This document shows positions 9,594 through 20,414 of a DNA stretch of 44,347 bases, in pieces. The DNA lies in contig KV921213.1 of NCBI GenBank assembly GCA_002081555.1, positions 1 to 44,347 of the forward strand, in the 5' to 3' direction. Below the pieces are notes generated by a model, which was not told where the DNA came from, made no database searches, and saw only the letters and a program-made list of their open reading frames with translations. Position 1 is the stretch's first letter. Each line of letters begins with the position of its first letter. The position numbers were made by a program, and so were the translations under genes. The DNA comes from Protostelium mycophagum (taxonomy: Eukaryota; Evosea; Variosea; Protosteliida; Protosteliaceae).

Positions 9594-11821
9594 ATGGAGG
9601 TGATCGTGGACAATCAAGAATGAATCTGATCTGAAGCAGGCATTTCTAGGATCGTTGAGAGCACAGAAGACCTCAGAATCGGCGATCGCCGGCGCCCTGC
9701 GTTATTTCACACCAGGAACAACCACAAACCTCTCTCAAGGAATGGTGAGTGGACAATCGACCACTTTCCAAGGTGATCTTGACATTATTTTAGGTATATT
9801 GGAGACCCACACAATCTGCCTTAGACGCTTTAAAGATCAACGATACGTGTCACAGATATGGCCCCATCGAAGGTCTTCCCTCTCTTGTCTCTGCCATCAA
9901 GACGAAAATCAGTGAGGTAATTTCCTCTAATAAATACTCGTCCTGATAGCTTCAGGTGAATAAATTGAAGGACAGAGAGATCATGGTGACACCTGGAAGC
10001 AATGCAGCTTTCATCAGCACCATCATGGTCCTGACTGACCCCGGAGATGAAGTGTGTCAAATGAACTCAAGCCAAGTCACAAGCTCACAATCGACAGGTC
10101 ATCCTCTTTGCACCTTTCTTCTTCAATCATGACATGTCCATCAAATTGGCGGGCGCCACCAGTGTTGTCATTCCGGCAAACACCGTCGATTTCAAGCCCG
10201 ATCCCAACGTCTTACGCGCTCACATCACCCCCAAGACCAAGGTGGGTTAGAGACTTTGATACCTTCATTCCTGATGACCCCAGGCCGTCGTGTTGTGCTC
10301 TCCCTCTAACCCCTCAGGAGCGGTTTGTGCGCCAGAAGTTGTAGACGAGATCCAACAGATTTGTGAGAAGGCGGGCGTGTGGCTGATTTCGGATGAGGCC
10401 TATGAAGATTTTGTATTTGACGGAGAGGTGATTTATTTTGTTTTATTTATTAATGTTATATTTAATATCTATATATGATAAATATATTAATTATATTCAC
10501 AGAGGCATCACAGCCCTGATGGACCCAATGTAATCAATTTATACACAATGTCTAAGAACAACTCCATCGCTGGATGGAGAATCGGCTACGCAGCATTCCC
10601 AGCCCATATCAAGCATTTATACGACAAGACACAAGATGCAGGTGATTTCCCTTTGTAATTTACTTTTGGCGGGAAAATTTTTGGCGGGAAATTTTTTGTT
10701 GCCCCAAACTTCATGGACTTGGAAAAATCGCAGAATATAAAATGAAAACGAATTTTGCGTGTTGAAAGAGTTTTTATTACACAAATAATTAATATCACTG
10801 CAGCTTTGCTGCAGAAAAGCAAAGCACAAAGCATCCTCAGGGTTTAAGGTTAAAATATTAAATATATTTTGCATTGAAAGATACCTTTGTGCCTGTTGAC
10901 AGAGTGTTTTTCGCACAGACAATTAATACGCCTGCAGCTTTGCTGCAGAAAAGCAAAGCGCAAAGCATCCTCAGGGTTTAAGGTTAAAATATTAAATTGA
11001 TCTTGTCCAGCAATAATTCACGCGCCAAATGTTAGCCAGATGCTGGCAGCGACTCTCTTAGGTGAAGGAAGGCAGGTGTTGATAGAGAGGGTCAGTTCCC
11101 TGGAGCTGCATAGACAACATTTCTGGAATGCCGTAAAGGGATTTCCAGGTGATTTTTTAAATGAATTGAATCTTTTTCTGAGAATTTTCGGTTCTTTGAT
11201 TTGTGGCAAAGCCTTGATAAATATTTATTGTGTGGTGGTAACGGATTTGAACCTTTCCAAAAACCACGGTACCATACCGTGAATTTCACGGTAACTACCG
11301 CATGTTTTCTAAAAAGTTCCAAATTTGTTATCACCGCACAATATACTACATTAATTTGGTAGAAAACTAAATATTGATATTAAGATGTGAAGCCGCATCC
11401 AATAATATTTTATTTTTCTTGACAATATATGTGAATAAAATAATGAAATAAAAATTGATTGTACTTCACAGGCTCAGTGAAGAGTGCTGGTGCCTTCTAC
11501 TACCTCGTGAAATTACCCGATAATTTATCCGGAGACGATGCCATGAAATTCCTGGCCCAAAAATACAACGTGAGTGTCAAAATGACAGTTTGACACATCA
11601 TGACATCACTTGTAGCTCTTGACGTTGTCTTGTGAAGGGTGCGGTCTTCCTGGGTATTTGCGCATCGCCTTTGCCGCCATTCAACCCGAAGCTGTAGAAG
11701 AGGCAAGTCACCATTTACATTTTCTTTTATTGTCTTAAAACGGTTGTTTATCGATGTACAGGTTGCAGGCAGATTGAAAGCTGGACTTACAGATATTTGG
11801 GCGGGAAATGCTCTCGAATAA
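9594..11821 (+). CDS. PLP-dependent class I/II aminotransferase (aspartate aminotransferase-like)
   Basis: ATG 9594 gives ME, spliced at about 9600-9650 to AFLGSLRAQKTSESAIAG. Fold-type I aminotransferase landmarks follow: HRYGPIEGLPSLVSAI, VTPGSNAAF, VVLCSPSNPSGAV (the NPSG Asn contacts PLP), VWLISDEAYEDFVFDG (the Asp contacts the pyridine N and the Tyr the PLP oxygen), TMSKNNSIAGWRIGYA (Lys forms the Schiff base), then GAFYYLVKLP and GYLRIAFA (Arg binds the substrate carboxylate). The set is complete, so the enzyme should be active; the amino-acid specificity cannot be told. About nine introns; one (10640-11009) is unusually long and holds a direct repeat and E2F-like motifs. The stop TAA at 11819-11821 overlaps AATAAA (11817-11822). 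No obvious mitochondrial targeting peptide in this model. Confidence 0.9.
10761..10999 (+). repeat. Intronic direct repeat pair with hairpin core (period about 134 bp)
   Basis: Two copies, about 10761-10865 and 10894-10999, lie inside an aminotransferase intron. Their cores (from CTGCAGCTTTGCTGCAG to AAGGTTAAAATATTAAAT) are almost identical, while the upstream parts have diverged. Each core contains GCTTTGC and GCAAAGC separated by a short spacer, which could form a stem-loop. This suggests a local duplication of a small mobile or structured element. Confidence 0.85.
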
Positions 11822-12022
11822 ACCAACTTTTATTCATAAGGGACGTGTGATATCTTGACTTCCGAAGTCCATTGTGAAGGTCAAGAATAGAAGTAAAACC
11901 ATACACAATGGTGATCTCTCTCAAGAGAAAAAAATTCACTTGGGACTTCTCGAGTCTCGTTGTAGTTGCTCAAAAAACTTGGCTTTCTTCTTGAAACCAA
12001 ATTTCCCTCTGTTCAATCAACA

Positions 12023-14146
12023 ATGGAGCGGAAACAATTGACTGTCAGTAGAGAATGGGTTGTTTGGAACGACGACCCCAATGCAAAAGCTCTCTCGCTG
12101 CAATGTTCCATTTGTGAAAATGTTCTTTCTGAACGGAGGGGATTATGTGGCGATTGCCAACAAGAGTACGTATTATATGTCGGAAATACCATCTGATCAA
12201 TTGCAGGAGAAGCGATGATGCTTCCTCGAAGATCGCAGCGAAGTTGGACATCCTCCGGCGATTTCGCCAAGATAATGAAAATCTAAGACAGAAAATCACA
12301 GAACAATTGGAGATGGACTCGATCACAACGAAGGAAGCAGAAGAGGTCGGTAAACATCTTACATCATCGCTAATTCTGTAGATGGATGCCTGTCGCACAC
12401 GTACCAACTATTGGAGGGAGAAATGCAAAGAGATTCTGTCCAAAATAACATTAAGTAAAACAACTACCGAGGCCATCAAAAATGATAATGTGAAGAGAAA
12501 GAAAAATGTAGAGCAAGCAGAGGAAGCATTACGACAAGCCAATGGCGGTATGATCATCACCTGGATTTCATTCTCATAAACAAATCAGCCGTCCAAGCGA
12601 TGATCACCGAAGTGCAGACATCCAGCTTAGAGTCTGAAAACTTTGTGAAGAAGTTAGCACACAACCGAAAATACCTCGTAACACAGCTGCTTTCCTTCTT
12701 CCCCGTCAATCGAATCTCCACTAACGAGTTCTCTGTTGTAAATGTCAAGTTGGTGAATAATTTCAGTGCTTGGAAAGGTACGAACCTTATCCATTTCAAA
12801 GTTATTTTTATTGAATTTTAATATTTTTAAATATTTTATTAATATTTTATTAATATTTTATATTTTATTAATATTTTATTAATATTTTAATATCTTTATT
12901 TGTAAAATCTTACCACCTATTATTCTTCAGAACCACACCAACTTTTATGTGAATCCGAAATCTACAACGTTGTAGATCCCAAGAATCAATTTTTTGTGAA
13001 GAAGATTTATCATATTAGATTTACCACCAGAGATTGTGGCGACGGGTACGAGCTATCTCATCCAAATACTATCACTACTATCTGTATATTTGAATGTGGT
13101 CCTGCCCTACAAAGTGGACTTTAGAGGTTCCAGGTCCTTCATCAGCAGGGAGGGAGGGTGGGTAGAACGCGTCTTGTAATACTTAATTTAATAGAAAGAA
13201 ATATTTATTGTACAACGGAACGATGAATTCTGCCGAGGACTACAACGTGGCCTTGGACATGCTAAACTGGAACGTGGTACATCTCTGTTCTTCGCAGAAT
13301 GTACACGTCACCAGAGAAGAGCACGAAGAGTTGGTCAAGAATTTGGTCAGAGCCATAAACTCACCCACTTTAGGAAGGTAAAAATGATTATTTCACATTT
13401 TTTATTCAAGAATTTTTTTAAAATTAAAAAAATTTAAAAATTGAAATAAAAAGTTTTTGAAAAAATTGAAATAACAAGTGACGGACCGCCGGATGAGAGT
13501 TCGCCCACTACAACTCGAAACAACCAAACCCATAATAATTTCTCTCTCACCGCATCTGTTGGGGGAGTCCACGGTGTCCCGCAGCAGTCTTCACACAGAC
13601 AACGGAGTTCCACTCACAATATCACGCCTGCCGTAGAACTACCCACAATAGAGAGCAGGAGTAGGGCTTCAACCTTCACGGCGTTCTCACTGCCGAGCTC
13701 TGTAGATACGACAATGGAAGCCATAACGGGACAGCCTGCAGACGCGACACAACCTACTGTCACGCCTTGTGAGTTGTCTTTATATCTTTGCGATCAAGAC
13801 ACTGCAAGCGGCTCAAACCCTCGGCAGCCCGCATGTGGTGGTTCTGTAGTGTTTGTATACTGACCATGAGCAGTGACTGCAGCAGGAGGGTATTCCAGCA
13901 GTTTATTCAACTGGCTAAGCTCCAGTTTTATCGGGGCAAACGAGCCCGAGCCCGCAGCGCCAGAGAAGGAGGAGGAGTTCGTGGTGATTGAAGACTACAA
14001 CGTGCCAAAACCTGATGATGACGAAGGCATCGCAAACTTGGAGAGGGCTCTGTATATAGATAAGGTGCCACTGTCTTCCTGCGGTTGTGCGTGTTGATAC
14101 AATGCAGGTCCAAGATCTAAAGAAGACGAGAAAGCCACCGCCTTGA
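12023..14146 (+). CDS. atg14: ATG14/Barkor-like autophagy protein (Vps38/Atg14 family)
   Basis: The N-terminus, from ATG 12023, has the cysteine motif CSICENVLSERRGLCGDC (CxxC...CxxC) typical of ATG14. A long coiled coil follows (SKIAAKLDILRRFRQDNENL; later VKRKKNVEQAEEALRQA). Next come a C-terminal globular part with LVTQLLSFFPVNRI, FVKKIYHIRF, VVLPYKVDFRGSRSF and KKYLLYNG, then a typical ALDMLNWNVVHLCSSQNV and AINSPTLG. ATG14 is the subunit that directs PI3-kinase complex I (Vps34-Vps15-Beclin/Atg6) to autophagosome formation sites. A Ser/Thr-rich linker ends in AAGGYSSSLFNWLSSSF followed by an acidic segment, which resembles the membrane-binding BATS end of animal Barkor. About ten introns, one AT-rich. 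Stop TGA 14144-14146. Confidence is high for the family, moderate for the last two exons. Confidence 0.82.
12815..12900 (+). repeat. AT-rich low-complexity intron segment
   Basis: Repeated TATTTTATTAA-like units in an ATG14 intron, almost free of G and C. Probably slippage-derived. Confidence 0.8.
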
Positions 14147-14149
14147 GTT

Positions 14150-14428
14150 GCATCATATAAAAAGAGGGTATTATAGCGGATTTATCTACAACTCAACACA
14201 CACTGAATGCTTGCTTCCTGTTATCAGTTTGTAAATTCTCTGCAAAACATTCATAAGTTTTTGTGTGCCCAGAGCATGCTTTATACAGACTGGGTGGAAA
14301 ACACTGCATCCTAAATAATAGTAGCCTTGCCACATAGTGGCATGGCTAACGGGCATGTGTGTGGGCCTTGAGTGTGGCGTTTCTGTTGTCATCTGCTAAG
14401 AACATGCTTTCTATACTTTGTGTTTCTT
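14150..14428 (+). repeat. Dispersed repeat, copy A (truncated by assembly gap)
   Basis: Begins a few bases after the ATG14 stop with CATCATATAAAAAGAGGG and runs into the N gap. It is highly similar over its length to 43918-44190, in the same orientation, with scattered substitutions, so these are two genomic copies rather than one duplicated read. Open frames inside (minus strand) show no known domain. The position next to a gap suggests a multicopy element that broke the assembly. Confidence 0.9.
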
Positions 14429-14528
14429 NNNNNNNNNNNNNNNNNNNNNNNNNNNNNNNNNNNNNNNNNNNNNNNNNNNNNNNNNNNNNNNNNNNNNNNN
14501 NNNNNNNNNNNNNNNNNNNNNNNNNNNN
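14429..14528. other. Assembly gap of 100 N
   Basis: Exactly 100 undefined bases, the usual convention for a gap of unknown size. The true distance and even the adjacency of ATG14 and the spatacsin fragment are therefore not established. Confidence 0.99.
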
Positions 14529-14551
14529 ATGTACATGATTAAATAAGAACA

Positions 14552-17489
14552 GGAGAATGGGCTAGTGTCGGACGAGATTACAATGGAAGAGGTGAAGAAG
14601 TTAGTGAAAGAGTGCAAAGATAATATAAAATGGGAAGAAGAAAAATACAGGATAAGCATATGGAATCAATGTAACTCCATATTCCGGGAAAGGTACCATA
14701 CCTTCATTTTCATTTTGTAAAGACAGCGAATTTTATGGTCCAAATGCAAAGTTTGAATTATGATATTTTTTATATATTTATGCTCGTTGTAGATCGGAAG
14801 ATAATTCAGCCGTCGGAGATTTTTTCTACTCCATGAGCGGAAATATCCAAGAAAATTCGATTCAAGAAAAGATATTCCTACTTTCTCTTGCCCAGAATTG
14901 GTACACAGGATCAGAAGACATCATTCCACACAATAATATCAACACAAATAACATGATCTCTATACATTTATTCACCCGTACAACTGGCGAGGTCAGTATG
15001 TTTAAATAATAAAGAGATCATATTGTGTAGGAACATAAGGAGAGATATATGAATATTGAAAATGAAATATTGTACTGGAGTACAAAACTAGAGTTATCAG
15101 CAGTAGATACTATGCCCTCATCACAGAAATTCAAAGTACTCGACGTCATTGTGGGAAGGTGAAAACTCAATGAAATTTCGAGAATGAATAGAGGCTGATG
15201 ATTCCAGATTTTTAGAGTCAGGAAATCTGTCACGTGCAGAGAGAATATGTGAGATATCATAGACAATAGTAATACGATATCATTATTAACAGTATATACA
15301 GGTGCACAATATAAATATGAATGCCTTGACATTAAGATCCTGAAGGTAACTTGAAGATCATATTATTTTCAATCAAAAAATCAAGAGATCATATGATGAT
15401 ATCTTGACAGTTGATATTGGATCTTATTGAGGGAGTGATTACGACATCTCAACTTCCTGATGACATTATGCGGATTGTACAGAACAAATTACCACTCGTC
15501 AAATTCAATTCTTTCAATAATTTATCCGAGTTTTCAATTGTAGATAATAGCAAGATGAGGATGATGGAGGTTCGTATCTCTGATCTCTCAACATGAAAAC
15601 ATAATGGAAATCTCGATGAAATTTCTGATAAAGATGAAGGTACTGGATGCGTTGAGGCTTGGTATGGAGAATTCATCTTCTCGAGTGTGGGGAGATAAGA
15701 TAGTGATTAATTACAAAGTATCTGTATGCTTACGTATCCCGTATAAGGTGATCTCCTCAGTACTTTGACTGATTCATTTTGGTTTTTAAATCTTTTTGTC
15801 ACGATTTGGAGATATGTTGTTGAGACATCTCAGGTGGCAATAAGTAGAGATCCATACGACATCTTGAGCACTCTATTAGGGTGTGGTAAAGAGGTCTACA
15901 ATTTGAGCAAGGGATATATACACAACAACCATCTACAATACGAAAAAGTAGCTGTATTAATTGCAGAGTCATTCTACAGAACCGTATTAGAATATTCTCT
16001 CACAAATTCTGAGGAGAAAGAAATACCTTCAGATAATGAATTTATTGAGTTAGCAAACTTATCACGGGTAAATTATTCAAAATATTCCTTGTTCAAAAAT
16101 TGAATATTTCAGAGCCCAAAAGATATTGGGATCAAATTATTGAACCTCTACGCCGGACACGACACCCTCGAAGGGGCGCACAAAGAAATGAAACTGGATT
16201 ATGCTGGGGAGGTGGAGATGTTGATTAAGAGTTATCTCTGCTTTGATATGTCATGCAATACCATTGGTTGCTCCATGGTTATATCCATTGTTGCCTCTAA
16301 AGCTCAGGTAATTCTTCTACACCATTGTAGATGCGATAACTATATATCAGGATTATGCCGATAAAGAAGAGTTCGCCCTCTTATTCAAGGTGTTGACCGG
16401 GTTGAAATGTTATTCCAAGCTACATTTTATATTCTCACTACTGATACGTTACGACCGATTCGAGATGTTGTTACAGAAGAGAAATATTGAAGATACCAAT
16501 CTTATCTCATTAAGAGCCGCATTGCAAGGGTATCTACAACATCTTTATTTATTTGATTAAATATAGCTATCTACAATTGCATCATCCAGAGGATCATGAG
16601 AAGCAACAGATGATGTACTTGAGATTCCATATGCACAGAGATATCGGACATCTTATAGAAAGACAGGTACATTCTAGATTTGCAGCAGAACTGATCATCT
16701 CAGGCATTCATCAAGATTAATGCCACCAATACGAGGAATAAATCCAGTATGAGCCCCGTAACTTTATCAGAAATTATGCAGCTATTCTTAGATGCAGCCA
16801 ACAGCTACATGAAGGTAAGCCCCATTCAAACATTGCTCTGATAGAGAACAGGACAAGTGCTTCAAGAGTGCTACTCGTTGTATGTCTCTGGCTGAGCTTG
16901 TCGGGCTTCAGATAACGACACCAGAAGTTAAATTATTGAATTTGACAGAAGAAGAGGTGCTTTCTTCTTGTGGAAAATAAGTTAAAGTTACCAGGTGACA
17001 CAGATGATGATGTTTAGAGGACAGTTCAGGGACACATTCATTTTATCTCGAGCCTATGAGAGAAATGAATACAATGACTGGGTTGGGTGAGATATCTTTT
17101 GTGATGTCGTCGAGACGTCTCATCTGACGTCATAACAGACCGATATGGCAGCAGGCTATTAATAACAATTTTCGATTTTTGGAAGAATATTTATGCACTT
17201 TCACACCCCTTCCTGAACTTTTCCGAGAAATTTCTAAGAAGGTGAGATCTCAAACCTCAGGAATTTTCACTGAAAATTCCAGTATAAATCAGACAGCCAG
17301 AGAGCCGCCCACACAGCTGTTTTCAAGAAACTATTGAAATATGTCAGTGATAAAGCGCTCCGGTATGAGATAGCGAGAGATTGCGAACTGGACGATGTTT
17401 GTGCAGAGCTAATCGATAAGGTAATAATATATTTATGTTCTCTTTAGTTGATTTTATCAAGGTACCGAGCATTAAATTGGCATCTGTAG
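14552..17489 (+). CDS. spg11: Spatacsin (SPG11) homologue, C-terminal part; 5' portion missing
   Basis: The first visible exon starts after an acceptor at 14551 (ENGLVSDEITMEEVKK). Many short exons follow and match the spatacsin C-terminal region in order: EVEMLIKSYLCFDMSC, LLFKVLTGLKCYSKLHFIF, DRFEMLLQKRN followed by LRAALQGYLQ, MHRDIGHLIERQ, MQLFLDAANSYMK, SLAELVGLQI, RFLEEYLCTFTPL and ELFREISKKYKS, then a last exon ending ALNWHL, stop TAG 17487-17489. Human spatacsin acts with spastizin and AP-5 in lysosome reformation and late-endosome sorting. The family protein exceeds 2000 residues; only the final third or so is here, the rest lying in or beyond the gap or removed by the repeat upstream. 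Intron phases could be followed across most joins. Confidence in family high, in exact exon borders moderate. Confidence 0.8.
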
Positions 17490-17676
17490 TTTCTGGTACC
17501 CCCAGCACACCAATCATGTGATAAATACATTCTTTTAGTTCAACTTGATTTATTAAATATGGGAAATCACTTGAACAATTGTAGTTTGCCACATCTCTAA
17601 TGTGAAAAATCTGGCGTTCTACAATAATACTTTCCCACTTAACTTTCAAAACCCCTTTATTTCTTTGCTTTTTGGC
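17490..17676. terminator. Convergent 3' region, spatacsin (+) and MATE (-)
   Basis: 187 bp between two stop codons. On the - strand AATAAA at 17657-17662 lies 15 bp downstream of the MATE stop. No supported gene. Confidence 0.5.
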
Positions 17677-20053
17677 TCATACGGCAGACATGCCAGAAGG
17701 ACGATATGTCGGTGGCTCCTTCACTTCTTCCTCTTCGTCCACCACCGTATCACTCTTGTCAGATTCTTGGAGTTCTAAATCTGGCACCTTGGTAAAACCG
17801 ACCTCGGATCGATCTCTAGCCCTGACACTCTCTTTTTCATAATCGATACGAAGGGCGACGGTCAGTGTGATGACCCCCACAATAAAAAGGCCAAAAGCAA
17901 GAGAAGTCCATACACCCACAAGACCCCATCCCAATTTATATGTGATCCTGTTTAAACTATGAGAACAATGATTTTATTAAATATTTATTGTAAATGGTGG
18001 CATAAACCTGCAAGAAAAAGGAAAAACTAAAATGACTGACAAAGCTGTGAGGGGAATCGCACAACCATAATATCCCACAAAATTGGCAATCGTTCCAGTA
18101 GCAGGTCTACCCGCACCTCCTCACATCAGTCCTCTGCGATACTGAGATGTTACATACCTCTCAGTAGACCACCAGCTACACCTTGGAAAGCGTCTAAAGT
18201 TGTAACACAAATAACAAGGGGCATAATTGAAACTAATTCCTGTCTAGCTTTCAGCTTTTCCACAAAATATCAGATGAATGATATAGAACCTGCTTACGTC
18301 AATAATCTCTTGTTGATCAGTGTATGCCAGTGGTACGTAATTTCTCAGTCCAAATAAGAACGAATTGGTGACTATTATTACTCCTGATAATTATCAATCA
18401 CTGGATATCATATTACGACATTGATGACATCACCTGAAATCAAGATAAGGGAAACTCTAGACACATTCCTAGCAGCTGAAGGGTTGCCCTCGCCAAGGAA
18501 ATTTCCTTTATGACGTCAATATTGTACAAAAAGGGACATTTTACCAACTCGTGTGGAAGCACCGACCGATATGGCTAGTGGAAAGGAGAAGAGGAGGAGG
18601 ACACAATTGAACCCAATCACATGTGCAGATAATTTCACTGAAGACCCGAGGCCTCCCACTATCAGCGTGGTGATCTACAATTCATTTAGAAAATTATTTC
18701 AAAGTTTGATTAATTAGGGTGAATGTAAAAAATAAATACTTTTTTCAAAAATCACCTCAAAACCCCATGATTCAAGCATCACCATCAGTCCGCCAAAGAT
18801 TCCGAATCTCACAAAAGTCCGCAATCTTTTGAGGGACAAGGCTTCCATTGACCACCCGTGCCATGTTTTCTGATGCATCTTTTTGATATACACATAAAAC
18901 CAGACCATGAATGGCAATAATATTCTCTGATTAGGATCAGTTTTTCAGCGGATCTTAATATTCATTTCGATTAGCATGCAAAACAGAAAAAAATCGGTGC
19001 GTTGTTTCAGCTGCGATCGTGTCCGAATGCGTCAACTACCGAGCCATTCACAAAAAAAATCTGTAAAATTTATTCACTGCACAGTTTTAACAATCCAAAA
19101 ATATTTTCAGAATAAATTGTAGATACGTACAGATATTGAAGTCGCTATGGGAGCGCCTCCAAAGCCCCAGCCCAATTTATATATGAAAAACCATCCAAGA
19201 AATCCCTGTGCAGAATCACCATTGTATATTTGGATGTAGAATGAAAGACTCACGTTCAAAATGAAAGAGATAACACCCGCAACTATAGAAGGTGTTACGA
19301 TATTTTGGTTCTGTAAATATCTACAAAATTTCATTGAAAGGGCAACAATGATTTAATAATTTTATATTTGAATTGACCAAATCACCATCAGTTAGAGTCT
19401 GATTCAAGGATTTGATCTATCTGATTGAAAAGATACCTCTGGCCTGCAAGATAATAAGCCATTGGGAGTAATCCTGGTATTAGCAGTCGTGAGTACATTT
19501 GGCTGTCTTCGGCAAGCTCAGGTGCTTGGTGCAATAATTTTAAGAAAACTGGATACCTGTCATGTACAGACCAAGAAAACTAGATTACGTACAGGCGGAG
19601 AACCACCACAAGATGGAAACAGGAATGCAAGCGATGGTCGTGATGACCAGGGAGTTCTGAAAGATGGTTCCCACCAGTTTGTAATTACCTGAAGATATAA
19701 GCTGTAATTAGAGGCGATGCAGCAACATGCCTGCACCGTAAGCTTGCGAGATGAGTGTATCCATTCCGAAAACAAGACCAGTCGCAAGCAGAGAGGTACC
19801 CCAAGTCCAAACGTTGCCTAATGCTGCTGCGGCCATGGCTTTGTCACCCAAGTGACCCTTTATAGACATCAATTGACAAAAACATACAAGATCGAAAACA
19901 TACCATATACATGTTGTCCACAATTCCCATGCCGAAATTGCATATGTTGGCAATCAACACGGGACCTGACAGAGTTACGATGCCCAAGAGCTCATCTTTA
20001 AAGATCTCCTTCTTCGATCTGTTTCCAACAGGGTCATATAAGAACCAACTCAT
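17677..20053 (-). CDS. MATE family multidrug/toxin extrusion transporter
   Basis: Reads right to left from ATG 20053 (MSWFLYDPVGN). MATE signatures appear in order: KDELLGIVTLSGPVLIANIC, KGHLGDKAMAAAALGNV, GLVFGMDTLISQAYGAG, YLQNQNIVTPS, WHGWSMEAL, GIFGGLMVMLESWGFEV, LAISVGASTRV, GEGNPSAARNVSRV and RPATGTIANFVGYYGCAIPL. Last come a terminal helix, GWGLVGVWTSLAFGLFIVGV, and an acidic cytosolic tail. Twelve membrane helices are expected; MATE proteins export organic cations or other metabolites in exchange for H+ or Na+. The exons are short and separated by introns across 2.4 kb. The architecture matches eukaryotic MATE proteins in length and order; I see no disruption. Substrate unknown. Confidence 0.9.
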
Positions 20054-20414
20054 CTTCTGGCAGGAATGTGAAGCGATGCTTCTGAATGAACAACACTTTC
20101 TCGAATTCCAGAAAATTGGAAAAAGGAGCAGAAGGAAGAATTGAGATTTCTCAGTTTTGAATGGAAATATCTCCGAGGGCAACATTCACGACTGAGGCAC
20201 ATTAACGCTAACGTGAAGCTACGTTAAAGATTTTCAGACAGCACCAAGGTCGGCACAACAGAAACGCTTTTGTCACACGCAGAGCACCCAACGGACACGA
20301 ATTTGTATGATTTTCAAAACGAAAGATAATTGCGGTAACTACCACTCTGTTGCTGGGAGTAACACGTTAATGTTACCGTGTCCGACCTCTATGCGAGCCG
20401 TGATGTTCTCTTTA
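20054..20414. promoter_or_regulatory. Intergenic region upstream of MATE gene, downstream of JmjC gene
   Basis: 361 bp between two minus-strand genes, so it should contain the MATE promoter and JmjC terminator. It contains several ACGTTAA/TTAACG-like words near 20200-20225 and 20348-20360. No gene seen. Confidence 0.4.

Noticed and set aside
14177-14195. Possible tRNA or small RNA gene in the repeat
   Set aside because: No cloverleaf with A and B boxes could be formed; no tRNA was recognised anywhere in the window.
14146-17489. ATG14 and spatacsin as a functional autophagy-lysosome pair
   Set aside because: A gap of unknown size and a dispersed repeat lie between them, so adjacency is not proven.
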